A program made the translations under genes and the position numbers. A stretch of DNA of 64,000 bases from Nocardioides baculatus. Its GTDB lineage: Bacteria > Actinomycetota > Actinomycetes > Propionibacteriales > Nocardioidaceae. This document shows positions 9,162-17,349 of this stretch, piece by piece (positions within the stretch are counted from its first letter, which is position 1; every line of letters starts with the position of its first letter). The notes under the pieces were generated by a model that was not told the origin of the DNA, did no database searches, and saw nothing but the letters and a program-made list of their open reading frames with translations. Location of the stretch: positions 1,110,170-1,174,169 of the forward strand of contig NZ_JAERSG010000001.1 in NCBI RefSeq assembly GCF_016735675.1. Direction: 5' to 3'.

Positions 9162-9208
9162 AAACTGGAGCCTCCACCCCGAAGTTTCGGGGTGGAGGCT
9201 CCAGTTTC
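9161..9208. terminator. 23-bp perfect hairpin between convergent purL and ABC permease
   Basis: Arms 9161-9183 and 9186-9208 are perfectly complementary over 23 bp with only two bases between them. The stem begins GAAACTGGAGCC. It lies in the 91-bp gap between two stop codons of convergent genes, so a bidirectional terminator is the obvious reading. There is no T-run, which is common in actinobacterial terminators. Confidence 0.8.
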
Positions 9209-9219
9209 GATCTGGAAGC

Positions 9220-9966
9220 TCAGCTCGAGCGACGCATCGCGCGGACGCCGACCCAGAGCCCGAGGGCCGCGACGACGGCCGCGCCGGCGACCCCCTGAGC
9301 GACGACGTCCATCGGGTAGGTGCCGGCGAAGAGCGCGCGCACCGCATCGACGACGTACGTCATCGGGTTGAGCGCCGAGACGATCTCCAGCCAGCGGGGT
9401 GCGCCGTCCACCGGCAGCAGCACGCCGGCGGTGAGGAGGGCGGGGAAGAGCAGCGTCTGCTGGATCGTCCAGAACATCCAGTCCTGCCCCTTCGACGCGA
9501 GCGCCAGCGCGAACGACAGCGCGCCGACGCCGATGCTGAAGAGCGACAGGACGAGGGCCGCGACGAGCACGCCGCCGAGGTGCAGGTCGAAGCTGAACGG
9601 TGTCACGACCGCGACGATGATCGCGACCTGCATCAGCATCGGCACGACCTCCTTGAGCGCGCGGCCGATGAGCAGCGCCGGGCGGCCGAGCGGCGAGACG
9701 AGCTGGCGCTCGTGCGAGCCCGACTGCATCTCCTCCATGAGGTTGGCGCCGGTGAACGACGCGCCCATCAGTGCGGTCATCGCGACGATGCCGGGCACGA
9801 ACCACTGCAGCGCCGAGCCGTCGGCCATCCGCGGCAGCAGCGGCGCGAAGAGCCCGAGGAAGACGAGCGGCTGGATCATCGCGAAGACCACGGACATCGG
9901 CTCGCGCCAGACCGGCTTGAGCTCGCGGTTCATCACGTTCAGGGTGTCGCTGACGAAGGTGCTCAT
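9220..9966 (-). CDS. ABC-2 type transport permease (DrrB-like)
   Basis: A 248-residue membrane protein with six hydrophobic helices: about residues 27-45, 55-75, 105-125, 140-160, 170-185 and 222-240. It shows the ABC-2 signature region around residues 60-100 (GIVAMTALMGASFTGANLMEEMQSG, then RQLVSPLGRPALLIGR, the coupling segment) and the late LNPMTYVVDAVRALFAG motif typical of DrrB/NodJ-type permeases. It forms an exporter with the ATPase encoded upstream; the two genes overlap by four bases (ATGA). DrrAB-type systems export hydrophobic drugs, lipids or antibiotics; the substrate here is unknown. The divergent WYL regulator probably controls it. Confidence 0.9.
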   Translation of the reverse strand: MSTFVSDTLNVMNRELKPVWREPMSVVFAMIQPLVFLGLFAPLLPRMADGSALQWFVPGIVAMTALMGASFTGANLMEEMQSGSHERQLVSPLGRPALLIGRALKEVVPMLMQVAIIVAVVTPFSFDLHLGGVLVAALVLSLFSIGVGALSFALALASKGQDWMFWTIQQTLLFPALLTAGVLLPVDGAPRWLEIVSALNPMTYVVDAVRALFAGTYPMDVVAQGVAGAAVVAALGLWVGVRAMRRSS

Positions 9967-10985
9967 GCTGCGACCTCGCTCTCGGTCCGGGTGGTGGCGG
10001 TGGGGTCGGTGGTCTGCTGGGTCTCGCGCAGGCTGCGACCGGTCAGGTCGAGGAAGACGTCGTCGAGGGTGGGCCGGGCGACCTCCACCCGCGTCGGAGG
10101 TACGCCGTCCGCGGCCAGGTCGGCAAGCACCTCGCCGACCATGGCGGAGCCGTCCTTGACCCGCAGGTCGACCGACTCCGACGTGACGTCGACCCGCGAC
10201 TCGGGGACCCGGGACAGCCGGGCAGCCGCCCGGTCCACGGACGCCGCCGAGTCGAAGCCGAGCCGGACGAGGTCGCCGAGCCCGCTCTTGAGCCGGGCTG
10301 CCGAGTCGTCGGCGATGACGCGGCCGTGGTCGACCACGATCACGCGACCGGCGAGGGCGTCGGCCTCCTCGAGGTAGTGCGTGGTGAGGACGACGGTGCT
10401 GCCGGTCTCGGTGTGGAGGCGCTGGATGAGCTCCTGGAGGTTGATCCGGTTCTGCGGGTCGAGGCCGGTCGACGGCTCGTCGAGGAACAGCACCCGCGGC
10501 AGGTGCACCAGGCCCATCGCGATGTCGAGCCGGCGCCGCTGGCCGCCCGAGAGCGAGGAGACCTTGCGGTCGGCGACAGCCTCCAGGTCGAGGTCCGCGA
10601 CCAGCTCGTCCGCGCGCCGGTGGGCGTCGGCCCGGGTCAGTCCGTGGGCACGGCCCTGGCTGATGAGCTCGTCGCGGCCCAGCTGACGGTGCCCGGCGCC
10701 GTTGCCCTGGCCGACGAAGCCGATCGCCCGGCGCACGTCGCGCTGGCCCGTCACCACGTCGTGGCCCGCGACGGACGCGGTGCCGGAGGTGGGTGGGATG
10801 AGGGTGGTGAGCATGCGCAGCGTGGTCGACTTCCCGGCCCCGTTGGGCCCGAGGAAGGCGACCAGCTCGCCCTGCCCGATCTCGAGGTCGAGGCCCTGGA
10901 CGGCCTCGACGGTCTGCTTGCGCGAGGTGAAGTGGCGGGTCAGGCCACGGGTCACGATCGCCGGTCCGGTGTGAGGTGAGGTCAT
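9963..10985 (-). CDS. ABC transporter ATP-binding protein, DrrA family
   Basis: A 340-residue ATPase starting at the ATG at 10985. Walker A is GPNGAGKST (about residue 40), the ABC signature LSGGQRRRLDIAMGL, Walker B VLFLDEPSTGLDPQ and the switch VLTTHYLEEAD. The sequence GRVIADDSAARLKSGLGDLVRLGF and the C-terminal 90-residue domain ending in PTRVEVARPTLDDVFLDLTG are diagnostic of the DrrA daunorubicin-resistance subfamily. It powers the permease at 9220-9966. No Shine-Dalgarno is visible upstream; the transcript could be leaderless or nearly so. A 10-3-10 palindrome lies 21 bases upstream, shared with the divergent WYL regulator. Confidence 0.93.
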   Translation of the reverse strand: MTSPHTGPAIVTRGLTRHFTSRKQTVEAVQGLDLEIGQGELVAFLGPNGAGKSTTLRMLTTLIPPTSGTASVAGHDVVTGQRDVRRAIGFVGQGNGAGHRQLGRDELISQGRAHGLTRADAHRRADELVADLDLEAVADRKVSSLSGGQRRRLDIAMGLVHLPRVLFLDEPSTGLDPQNRINLQELIQRLHTETGSTVVLTTHYLEEADALAGRVIVVDHGRVIADDSAARLKSGLGDLVRLGFDSAASVDRAAARLSRVPESRVDVTSESVDLRVKDGSAMVGEVLADLAADGVPPTRVEVARPTLDDVFLDLTGRSLRETQQTTDPTATTRTESEVAA

Positions 10986-11005
10986 GGAAGGGACGCTAGG
11001 AACCC

Positions 11006-11028
11006 ATGCGGTCAGTTCCTGACCGCAT
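11006..11028. promoter_or_regulatory. Palindromic operator between ABC exporter and WYL regulator
   Basis: ATGCGGTCAG (11006-11015) and CTGACCGCAT (11019-11028) are perfect inverted 10-mers around TTC. The site lies 20 bases before both divergent starts and would block both promoters. A second small palindrome, GGAATATTC, follows at 11031. Confidence 0.75.
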
Positions 11029-11047
11029 TCGGAATATTCTTGACGAC

Positions 11048-12001
11048 ATGAGCACGAGCGAGCGGATGCTGCGGCTGCTGTCCCTGCTCCAGACCCACCG
11101 TTACTGGCCGGGCCCGGAGCTCTCCGACCGGCTGGAGGTGAGCGCGCGCACCCTGCGCCGCGACGTCGACCGGCTGCGCGAGCTCGGCTACACCGTCGAC
11201 GCCGTCCGCGGGGCCGCCGGCGGCTACCAGCTGCGCGCCGGCGGTTCGCTGCCGCCGCTCCTGCTCGAGGACGAGGAGGCCGTCGCAATAGCCGTCGGGC
11301 TGCGTACGGCGGCGGCCGGTGCGGTCGCGGGGATGGACGACTGGTCGGTGCAGGCGCTCTCCAAGGTGTTGTCCCTGATGCCGCCGCGGCTGCGCCGCCA
11401 GATGGACGCCGTCGCCAGCCAGACCGAGTCGCCCGGGCCGTGGGAGGGCGCGCCCGTCTTCGACGCCGCCGTCCTCACGACGCTCGCCCAGGCCTGCCGC
11501 GACAGCGAGCTGCTCCTCTTCGACTACGCCGCGCGCGAGGCCGAGGTGACGCACCGTCGCGTCGAGCCGCTCCGCCTGGTGAGCCTCGGGCGCCGGTGGT
11601 ACCTCGTCGGGTGGGACCGTGACCGGATGGACTGGCGCAGCTTCCGCCTCGACCGGATCTCGGCGCCGGAGCCCACCGGCCAGCGGTTCCGGGCCCGGGA
11701 GCTCCCGGCCGAGGACGCGCTGGCCTTCGTGCAGCAGGGCATCCGCCGGATGCCCCAGCGCTACGCCGTACGCGTGCGGCTGGCGATGCCCGCCGACGAG
11801 CTGGCGGCGCAGGTGGGTCGGTGGGGGAGCGTCACGGCGGACGGCGACGGGTGCGTGCTGGAGATGAACGTCGACGACCTCGACTGGCCGGTGATGGTGG
11901 TGGCCGGGTCGGGCGCCGAGTTCGTCGTCGAGTCCCCACCCGAGCTCGCCGAGCGGGTCGCCGAGGTCGGCGCGCGATTCTCCAGGACGGCGACCGCGTG
12001 A
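11048..12001 (+). CDS. HTH and WYL domain transcriptional regulator (YafY/PafC-like)
   Basis: A 317-residue regulator. Residues 1-55 form an HTH_11 winged helix: RMLRLLSLLQTHRYWPGPELSDRLEVSARTLRRDVDRL is split here over two helices, with the typical TLRRDVDRL recognition helix. Residues about 135-220 are the WYL domain (VEPLRLVSLGRRWYLVGWDRDR, where the W-Y-L triad is visible as WYL), followed by the WCX C-terminal extension to residue 310. WYL domains sense nucleic-acid or small ligands. It is divergent from the DrrAB-type exporter and overlaps by four bases (GTGA) with the downstream hydrolase gene. Autoregulation and control of the exporter through the 11006-11028 palindrome is the likely role. 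Confidence 0.92.
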   Translation: MSTSERMLRLLSLLQTHRYWPGPELSDRLEVSARTLRRDVDRLRELGYTVDAVRGAAGGYQLRAGGSLPPLLLEDEEAVAIAVGLRTAAAGAVAGMDDWSVQALSKVLSLMPPRLRRQMDAVASQTESPGPWEGAPVFDAAVLTTLAQACRDSELLLFDYAAREAEVTHRRVEPLRLVSLGRRWYLVGWDRDRMDWRSFRLDRISAPEPTGQRFRARELPAEDALAFVQQGIRRMPQRYAVRVRLAMPADELAAQVGRWGSVTADGDGCVLEMNVDDLDWPVMVVAGSGAEFVVESPPELAERVAEVGARFSRTATA

Positions 12002-12879
12002 CCGAGCATTCCGGGGATCGGCTCCGAACCCCGGGCATGCGCCGTCGTACGCTCCTGTCACTGCCCGCTCTCGGGCTCGTCCCGATGACCCTGCTCAGTG
12101 CCTGCTCCGAGGAGTCCGCCGTGCCCGACAGTCCGGTGAGCGAGTCCGGCGGCACCTCGGCCGAGCGGATCGCCTACGGCGACGACCCGAGCCAGTGGGT
12201 CGACGTGCACACGCCCGACGGCGACAGCCGTGGGCTGGTCGTGGTCATCCACGGCGGCTTCTGGAAGGCGCAGTACGGCGCGGAGTACGGCGCCCCGCTC
12301 GCCGAGGACCTCGTCGGGCGCGGGTGGACCGCGGCCAACGTGGAGTACCGCCGGGTCGGCAACGGCGGCGGCTTCCCCGAGACCCTGGACGACATCCACG
12401 CCGCGATCGGCGCCGTGGCGACCCACGTGGACGGGCCGGTGATCACCCTCGGCCACTCCGCCGGCGGCCACCTCGCCACCTGGGCTGCCGCGCGTGGTCG
12501 CTTCGAGCGCTGGGCCGACGGCCCGGCGCTCACCCACGTCGTCAGCCAGGCCGGGGTGCTCGACCTCGAGGCCGCGGTCGCGGACGGCCTCGGCGCCGAC
12601 GCCGCGCAGGCGTTCCTCGGCGACGCCGGCGAGACGGCGTACGACCAGGTGGACCCGCTCAACCAGGTGCCGCTCGACGTCCCGATGTGGTCGGTCCACG
12701 CGACCGACGACGACATCGTGCCCTTCAGCCAGTCGACGACCTACGTCGAGGCCGCGACCGCCGCCGGTGCCGACGCCACGCTGGTCGAGGTGACCGGTGG
12801 GCACTTCGGCGTCATCGACCCGACCAGCGACGCCTGGGCCGCCTGCGTGGAGGTCCTCGACCGGATCGCGCCTGCCTAG
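11998..12879 (+). CDS. Alpha/beta hydrolase (BD-FAE/esterase-like), lipoprotein
   Basis: The GTG at 11998 overlaps the WYL stop (GTGA) and has AGGA upstream; an ATG at 12037 is an alternative that starts right at the signal peptide. From that ATG the sequence reads MRRRTLLSLPALGLVP and ends in the lipobox LLSAC, so a lipid-anchored exported enzyme is expected, with an Arg-rich Tat-like n-region. The alpha/beta hydrolase fold is clear: oxyanion-type HGGFW, the nucleophile elbow GHSAGGHLA, a late Asp in ATDDDIVPF and the catalytic His in GGHFGVID. The family covers feruloyl-esterase-like and kynurenine-formamidase-like hydrolases; substrate unknown. Its stop overlaps the stop of the convergent MFS gene by three bases. 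Confidence 0.85.
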   Translation: MTEHSGDRLRTPGMRRRTLLSLPALGLVPMTLLSACSEESAVPDSPVSESGGTSAERIAYGDDPSQWVDVHTPDGDSRGLVVVIHGGFWKAQYGAEYGAPLAEDLVGRGWTAANVEYRRVGNGGGFPETLDDIHAAIGAVATHVDGPVITLGHSAGGHLATWAAARGRFERWADGPALTHVVSQAGVLDLEAAVADGLGADAAQAFLGDAGETAYDQVDPLNQVPLDVPMWSVHATDDDIVPFSQSTTYVEAATAAGADATLVEVTGGHFGVIDPTSDAWAACVEVLDRIAPA

Positions 12880-14138
12880 GCGGCTGCCGCCAGCGGGCGG
12901 GTGGGCTCCTCCTCGAGCCGGGGCCAGGCGGCGGGGCGCGGGATGGCGCGTACGGTCGCGCTCGCCGTCGGGATCAGCGCGCTGATCGTCACCAGGGCCA
13001 GCAGCCCGATGGTCGCGGCGCGGCCGCCGAGGTGCTCGAGCAGCACGCCGCCGAGGATCGGCGCGAGCGGCATGAGGGACAGGCCGACGAACTGCATCGA
13101 CGACGCCACCCGGCCCTGGAGGTGCATCGGGGTGATCGCCATCCGGTAGGCCTGCGATCCGGCGTTGCCGGCGGGGTTGAGCAGGATGCCGAGGAACAGC
13201 ACCGCGCCGACGACCAGCGGCGAGCCCCAGAAGAGCAGCGGCACCAGCAGCGGCACCCAGCTCCAGGCGACGGCGAGGGTCAGCAGACCCGTCGGCACGC
13301 GGTCGATGATCCGCGGGGCGACGAGGGCGCCGAGGATGCCGCCGAGGCCGGCCAGCATGTCGATCACGCCGATCGCGCCGGGGTGCACGCCGTCCTGCAC
13401 GAGGCTCATGATCGCGACGAAGAAGACCGCGTTGACCGCGAGGTTGCTGGTCGCGGCGAAGGCCATCATCGTGCGGAAGTAGGGGCGGCCGAGCACGTAG
13501 CGCAGGCCCTCGACCAGGTCGGCGCGCACGTTGCTCGGGGCGCGGTCGCCCTGCGGCGAGAGGTCCGTACGGATCCGCGACAGCGTGACGAACGAGACCG
13601 CGAACGAGACCGCGTCGAAGACGAACGGCATCGCCTTGCCCAGCCCTACCAGGAAGGCACCGAGCGGGCCGCCGACGAGCGCGGCGACGTGGTGACGCGC
13701 CTGGTTCTGGCTGAGCGCGGACGGCAGCTCGTCGCGGGTGACGACCGAGCGGACCGCCGACGCCTCGGCCGGGCCGAAGACGCCGGTGCCGACCCCGGTG
13801 AGCAGCGCGGCCACGACGAGGTGCCACAACCGCAGCTCGCCCATCAGCGCGGCGACGGCGACCAGGCCGTAGACGATCGAGCCGGACCCGCTCGCGAGCA
13901 TCATCAGTCGCTTGCGGTCGGTGCGGTCGACCACGACGCCGGCCGGGAGGAGGGCGGCGACCATGCCGAGCATGAAGGCGGCGGTCGGCAGGCCGGCCAG
14001 CATCGCCGAGCCGGTGAGGGCGTAGCCCACGAGGGAGAAGGCGAACATGCTCACGGCGCTGCCGAGCTGGCTGATCGCCTCGCCCGTCCAGAGCGCGGTG
14101 AAGTCGCGGTTGCGGGAGAGCGAGCGGTAGGAGGTCAT
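12876..14138 (-). CDS. MFS transporter (MFS_3/enterobactin-exporter-like)
   Basis: A 420-residue, 12-helix transporter starting MTSYRSLSRNRDFTALWTGEAISQLGS, the typical opening of the MFS_3/EntS-type group. The ATG at 14138 has AAGG about ten bases upstream; a GTG nine bases earlier is also in frame. The motif after helix 2 is GVVVDRTDRKRLMMLASG, a variant of motif A. A RHHVAALVGGPLGAFLVG segment in helix 5 is family-typical. These proteins export siderophores, macrolides or unknown metabolites. It is divergent from an ArsR-type regulator, and the pair share the TTGCGCAA repeats between them. Confidence 0.88.
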   Translation of the reverse strand: MTSYRSLSRNRDFTALWTGEAISQLGSAVSMFAFSLVGYALTGSAMLAGLPTAAFMLGMVAALLPAGVVVDRTDRKRLMMLASGSGSIVYGLVAVAALMGELRLWHLVVAALLTGVGTGVFGPAEASAVRSVVTRDELPSALSQNQARHHVAALVGGPLGAFLVGLGKAMPFVFDAVSFAVSFVTLSRIRTDLSPQGDRAPSNVRADLVEGLRYVLGRPYFRTMMAFAATSNLAVNAVFFVAIMSLVQDGVHPGAIGVIDMLAGLGGILGALVAPRIIDRVPTGLLTLAVAWSWVPLLVPLLFWGSPLVVGAVLFLGILLNPAGNAGSQAYRMAITPMHLQGRVASSMQFVGLSLMPLAPILGGVLLEHLGGRAATIGLLALVTISALIPTASATVRAIPRPAAWPRLEEEPTRPLAAAA

Positions 14139-14153
14139 AACCCGCACCTTATG

Positions 14154-14175
14154 TTGCGCAATACTACTTGCGCAA
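14154..14175. promoter_or_regulatory. Two TTGCGCAA palindromes in the MFS/ArsR divergent promoter
   Basis: TTGCGCAA occurs at 14154-14161 and again at 14168-14175, both self-complementary, 14 bp apart. Together they form a larger symmetrical element of the type bound by ArsR dimers. They sit 15 bases from the MFS start and 31 from the regulator start. Confidence 0.7.
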
Positions 14176-14206
14176 TAGTGCGTGCGGAACTTGCTAGGGT
14201 GGGCGC

Positions 14207-14797
14207 ATGGCGGATGACGACAGCAGAGCGAACAAGGGGACGGTGCACGACCCGCGCGTGCTGCGGGCGATCGCCCACCCCGTGCGCAACCGGATCCTCA
14301 CCGAGCTCTCGGCCGGCGGGCCGATGCGAGCCGCCGACCTCGCCCGGGAGCTGGGGATCCCGGCCAACCAGGCCAGCTTCCACCTCCGCCAGCTCGCCAA
14401 GTACGGCCTGATCGAGGAGGCCCCCGAGGCGGCCCGCGACCAGCGCGACCGGGTCTGGAGGTCCGCGGACGACGGCAGCCTCAGCATCGACGTCGGTGCG
14501 CTGGAGAGGGAGCCGGGCGGCAAGGCGGCGGCAACGGTCTTCCTCCGCAACGCGGCGGGCTACGCGCACCAGCTCGTCGAGGCGGCCTACGGCCAGGACC
14601 GCGCGCCCGAGACGCACCGCTCGACGATGGACTCCGCCGTGCGGCTGACGAAGGACGAGGCGGCGCAGCTGTCCGCCGAGGTCTCCGAGCTGGTCCAGCG
14701 CTGGACCGAGCGCAACCGCGGTCGCGACGACGGCCGGACGACGTACGCCTTCCACGCGATGCTGCTGCCCCAGCCCGACACGTCGGCGTCCGACTAG
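14207..14797 (+). CDS. ArsR-family winged-helix transcriptional regulator
   Basis: A 196-residue protein. Residues 15-85 form a winged helix: DPRVLRAIAHPVRNRIL, the standard ArsR opening, then AADLARELGIPANQASFHLRQL, the HTH with the typical S-FHLRQL recognition helix, and a wing ending in RVWRS. The remaining 110 residues are helical and carry no Cys/His metal motif, so it is not a classic metal sensor. It is divergent from the MFS transporter and very likely represses it through the paired TTGCGCAA sites. The 14207 ATG has a purine-rich leader (AGGGTGGG) close by. Confidence 0.9.
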   Translation: MADDDSRANKGTVHDPRVLRAIAHPVRNRILTELSAGGPMRAADLARELGIPANQASFHLRQLAKYGLIEEAPEAARDQRDRVWRSADDGSLSIDVGALEREPGGKAAATVFLRNAAGYAHQLVEAAYGQDRAPETHRSTMDSAVRLTKDEAAQLSAEVSELVQRWTERNRGRDDGRTTYAFHAMLLPQPDTSASD

Positions 14798-14806
14798 CCT
14801 CGACCC

Positions 14807-15142
14807 GTGCCCGCACGCCTGAAGGTCCTGAGTCCCGACGAGCTGGTGAGCGCCGACGCCGCCTCGGACACCAAGGCCCTCGTGAAGCACTACCTCGCAG
14901 TCCTCGAGCAGCGCGCGCCCGGCAAGTCGGTCGAGGTGCGCGTCCCGCCGTTCGCGGCCGTGCAGGTGGTCCCGGGCGTCCGCCACACCCGCGGCACGCC
15001 GCCGGCGGTCGTCGAGACCGATGCCGAGACCTGGCTGGCCGTGGCCACCGGCCGTACGAGCTGGCACGAGGCGGTCGACAGCGGCAAGGTCGTCGCCAGC
15101 GGCGAGCGCACCGACCTCTCGGCCTACCTCCCGCTCACCTAG
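14807..15142 (+). CDS. Sterol-carrier-family protein (bacterial SCP-like), 111 aa
   Basis: A small protein starting with a GTG nine bases after the ArsR stop. It reads VRVPPFAAVQVVPGVRHTRGTPPAVVETDAE in pieces, with WLAVATGRTSW and SGKVVASGERTDLSAYLPL at the end, the pattern of the actinobacterial SCP2-like family that lies next to purF in mycobacteria (Rv0807-like). The fold would bind a lipid or hydrophobic ligand; function is unknown. In this genome it is separated from purF by six genes. It belongs by spacing to the run of plus-strand genes ending at 18858. Confidence 0.8.
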   Translation: MPARLKVLSPDELVSADAASDTKALVKHYLAVLEQRAPGKSVEVRVPPFAAVQVVPGVRHTRGTPPAVVETDAETWLAVATGRTSWHEAVDSGKVVASGERTDLSAYLPLT

Positions 15143-15158
15143 GACTAGCCTCCGCACC

Positions 15159-15965
15159 ATGCACGTGAGCTCCCTCGGATTCCGCACCGACCTGGCCCTG
15201 CTGACCTCCTCGGGCAGCGTGGTGGAGGACCGCGGGACGCACCTCGTCGTCCGCTCGCCGGACAACCCGTCCTACTTCTGGGGCAACTTCATCCTCCTCG
15301 CGCGGCCGCCGGTGCCGGGCGGCGAGAAGGAGGTCGTGGGCGCGTTCCACACCGAGTTCCCGCTGGCCGACCACGTCAGCATCGGGATCGACACCGCGGA
15401 ACTCGCCGACGAGGCGCGGGCCGCCTTCGAGGCGGCCGGCATGACGGTCGACGTCGCCACCGTGCTGACCGCCTCGGCGCTGACGGCGCCGCGCGAGGTC
15501 GAGGCGGAGATCCGCGAGCTCGCCGGCGACGACGACTGGGAGGCGCGGGCCCGGCTGAGCCAGCAGCTCTACCCGAACACGCCCGAGGACACGTTCATGA
15601 CCTACGCGCGCCAGAAGAACACGCAGGAGCGGCGGCTCGTCGACGCCGGACGCGGCACCCGGTTCGGCGCCTTCGTCGACGGCGCGCTCGTCTCGACGGC
15701 GGGCATCTTCGTCACCGAGGAGGGCGTCGCGCGCTACCAGAGCGTCGAGACGCACACCGACCACCGGCGCCGGGGGCTCGCCGCGGCGGTCGTCCACGCG
15801 GCCGGCCGGCACGGCCTGGAGAAGCTCGGCGTACGCACCCTCGTGATCGTCGCGGACACCGACGGCGAGGCGATCGGGATCTACCGGCGCCTCGGCTTCA
15901 CCGACGTCGAGCGCCAGCTGATGATGGAGAAGCGCACCGGCGACTGGGCGTCGATGAACGCCTGA
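15159..15965 (+). CDS. GNAT-family N-acetyltransferase, 268 aa
   Basis: The start is the ATG at 15159, 16 bases after the SCP stop. The C-terminal half (residues about 145-265) is a GNAT domain: an acetyl-CoA motif A of the form HRRRGLAAAVVHAAGRHG, then TLVIVADTDGEAIGIYRRLGF, the last being the typical motif B ending. The N-terminal half (NPSYFWGNFILLARPP) resembles the divergent first GNAT-like domain of two-domain actinobacterial acetyltransferases. It would transfer an acetyl group to an unknown amine. It has no signal or membrane segment. It is within a same-strand gene run; expression with the SCP-like gene is probable. Confidence 0.85.
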   Translation: MHVSSLGFRTDLALLTSSGSVVEDRGTHLVVRSPDNPSYFWGNFILLARPPVPGGEKEVVGAFHTEFPLADHVSIGIDTAELADEARAAFEAAGMTVDVATVLTASALTAPREVEAEIRELAGDDDWEARARLSQQLYPNTPEDTFMTYARQKNTQERRLVDAGRGTRFGAFVDGALVSTAGIFVTEEGVARYQSVETHTDHRRRGLAAAVVHAAGRHGLEKLGVRTLVIVADTDGEAIGIYRRLGFTDVERQLMMEKRTGDWASMNA

Positions 15966-16002
15966 GGGCTAGGGCGTCCCGCCCTCGTCCTAGGCTGGCC
16001 GC

Positions 16003-17349
16003 ATGAGCATCGACATCCCCGCCCGTCTCGCCGAGGTCATGCCCGGCATCCGCCGCGACCTGGAGGACCTGGTCCGCATCGAGTCGGTGTCCGCCGACCC
16101 GGCGCGCGCCGGCGAGGTCGAGCGCAGTGCCGAGGCGACGCGCGACCTCTTCGCGGCCGAGGGCTTCGACGCCGAGATCGTGCGGGCACACGACGGTGCT
16201 CCGCCGGCCGTGATCGCCAGGAAGGCCGGCCCGGAGGGCGCGCCGACCGTCCTGCTCTACGCCCACCACGACGTCCAGCCGGAGAACGACCACGCCGACT
16301 GGGACTCCCCGCCGTGGGAGCCCACCGAGCGCGGCGACCGCCTCTACGGACGCGGGGCTGCCGACGACAAGGCCGGCATCGCCGCCCACCTCGGCGCGGT
16401 CCGGATCTTCGGCGACGACCTCCCGGTCAACCTGGTGATGTTCATCGAGGGCGAGGAGGAGGTCGGCTCCGACACCCTCGTCGAGCTGCTCGAGGCCCAC
16501 AAGGAGCGCCTCGCCGCCGACGTCATCGTCATCGCCGACTCCGGCAACTGGGACATCGGCGAGCCCGCCCTCACCACGAGCCTCCGTGGCCTGGTGCGGA
16601 TGGACGTCGAGGTCCGCACGCTCACCCACGCCGTGCACAGCGGCATGTGGGGCGGCCTCGTCCCCGACTCGATCATGGCGCTCAGCCGCCTGATCGCCAG
16701 CCTCAACAACGATGACGGCAGCGTCGCGATCGAGGGCCTCCACTCCGGTCCGGCGGCCGACGTGGAGTACCCCGAGGCCCGCCTCCGGGCCGAGTCCGGT
16801 GCCGCCGAGGGCATCGAGTGGATCGGCACCGGCAGTGTCGTCGAGCGGCTCTGGACCCAGCCGGCCCTCTCGATCACCGGCCTCGACGCACCGAAGGTCG
16901 AGGGCGCGTCCAACACCCTCGTCCCGGCGGCCCGCTGCCGGATCAGCCTCCGCATCGCGCCCGGCGACACCACCGCCAACGCCGTCCAGGCCCTCCAGGC
17001 CCACCTCGAGAAGCACGTCCCGTGGGGTGCGACGCTCTCCACGACCGTCGTCGACACCGGCGAGGCCACGCAGATCGACGCGAGCGGACCGGCGTACGAC
17101 GCCGCGCGCGCCGCGTTCGCCGAGGCCTGGGACGGCACCGCCCCGGTCGACATGGGCGTCGGTGGCTCGATCCCCTTCATCGCGGAGTTCCTCGAGGCCT
17201 TCCCGCAGGCGAGCGTGCTCGTCACCGGCGTCGAGGACCCCGACACCCGCGCCCACGGCGCCAACGAGGGCCTCCACCTCGCCGAGTTCGAGAAGGTCGT
17301 CAAGGCCGAGGCGTTCCTGCTGCGCAACCTCGGCGACCTGCCCCGCTGA
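16003..17349 (+). CDS. M20-family dipeptidase/carboxypeptidase
   Basis: A 448-residue zinc peptidase of the M20/M28 superfamily, usual length. Metal-site motifs are all present: YAHHDVQPE (residue about 88), GRGAADDKAGIAAHL with the bridging Asp, IEGEEEVGS with the catalytic Glu pair, and the late ANEGLHLAEF with the C-terminal His. The lid domain lies at about 195-320 (THAVHSGMWGG start). Related actinobacterial enzymes (Rv2522c-like, annotated dipeptidases) cleave dipeptides or acylated amino acids. The stop and the start of the next gene share a base (TGATG), so the two are coupled. Confidence 0.93.
   Translation: MSIDIPARLAEVMPGIRRDLEDLVRIESVSADPARAGEVERSAEATRDLFAAEGFDAEIVRAHDGAPPAVIARKAGPEGAPTVLLYAHHDVQPENDHADWDSPPWEPTERGDRLYGRGAADDKAGIAAHLGAVRIFGDDLPVNLVMFIEGEEEVGSDTLVELLEAHKERLAADVIVIADSGNWDIGEPALTTSLRGLVRMDVEVRTLTHAVHSGMWGGLVPDSIMALSRLIASLNNDDGSVAIEGLHSGPAADVEYPEARLRAESGAAEGIEWIGTGSVVERLWTQPALSITGLDAPKVEGASNTLVPAARCRISLRIAPGDTTANAVQALQAHLEKHVPWGATLSTTVVDTGEATQIDASGPAYDAARAAFAEAWDGTAPVDMGVGGSIPFIAEFLEAFPQASVLVTGVEDPDTRAHGANEGLHLAEFEKVVKAEAFLLRNLGDLPR

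Noticed and set aside
12876..12879. Frameshift or fusion where hydrolase and MFS genes overlap
   Set aside because: They are convergent and simply share overlapping stop codons; both proteins end at natural family lengths.
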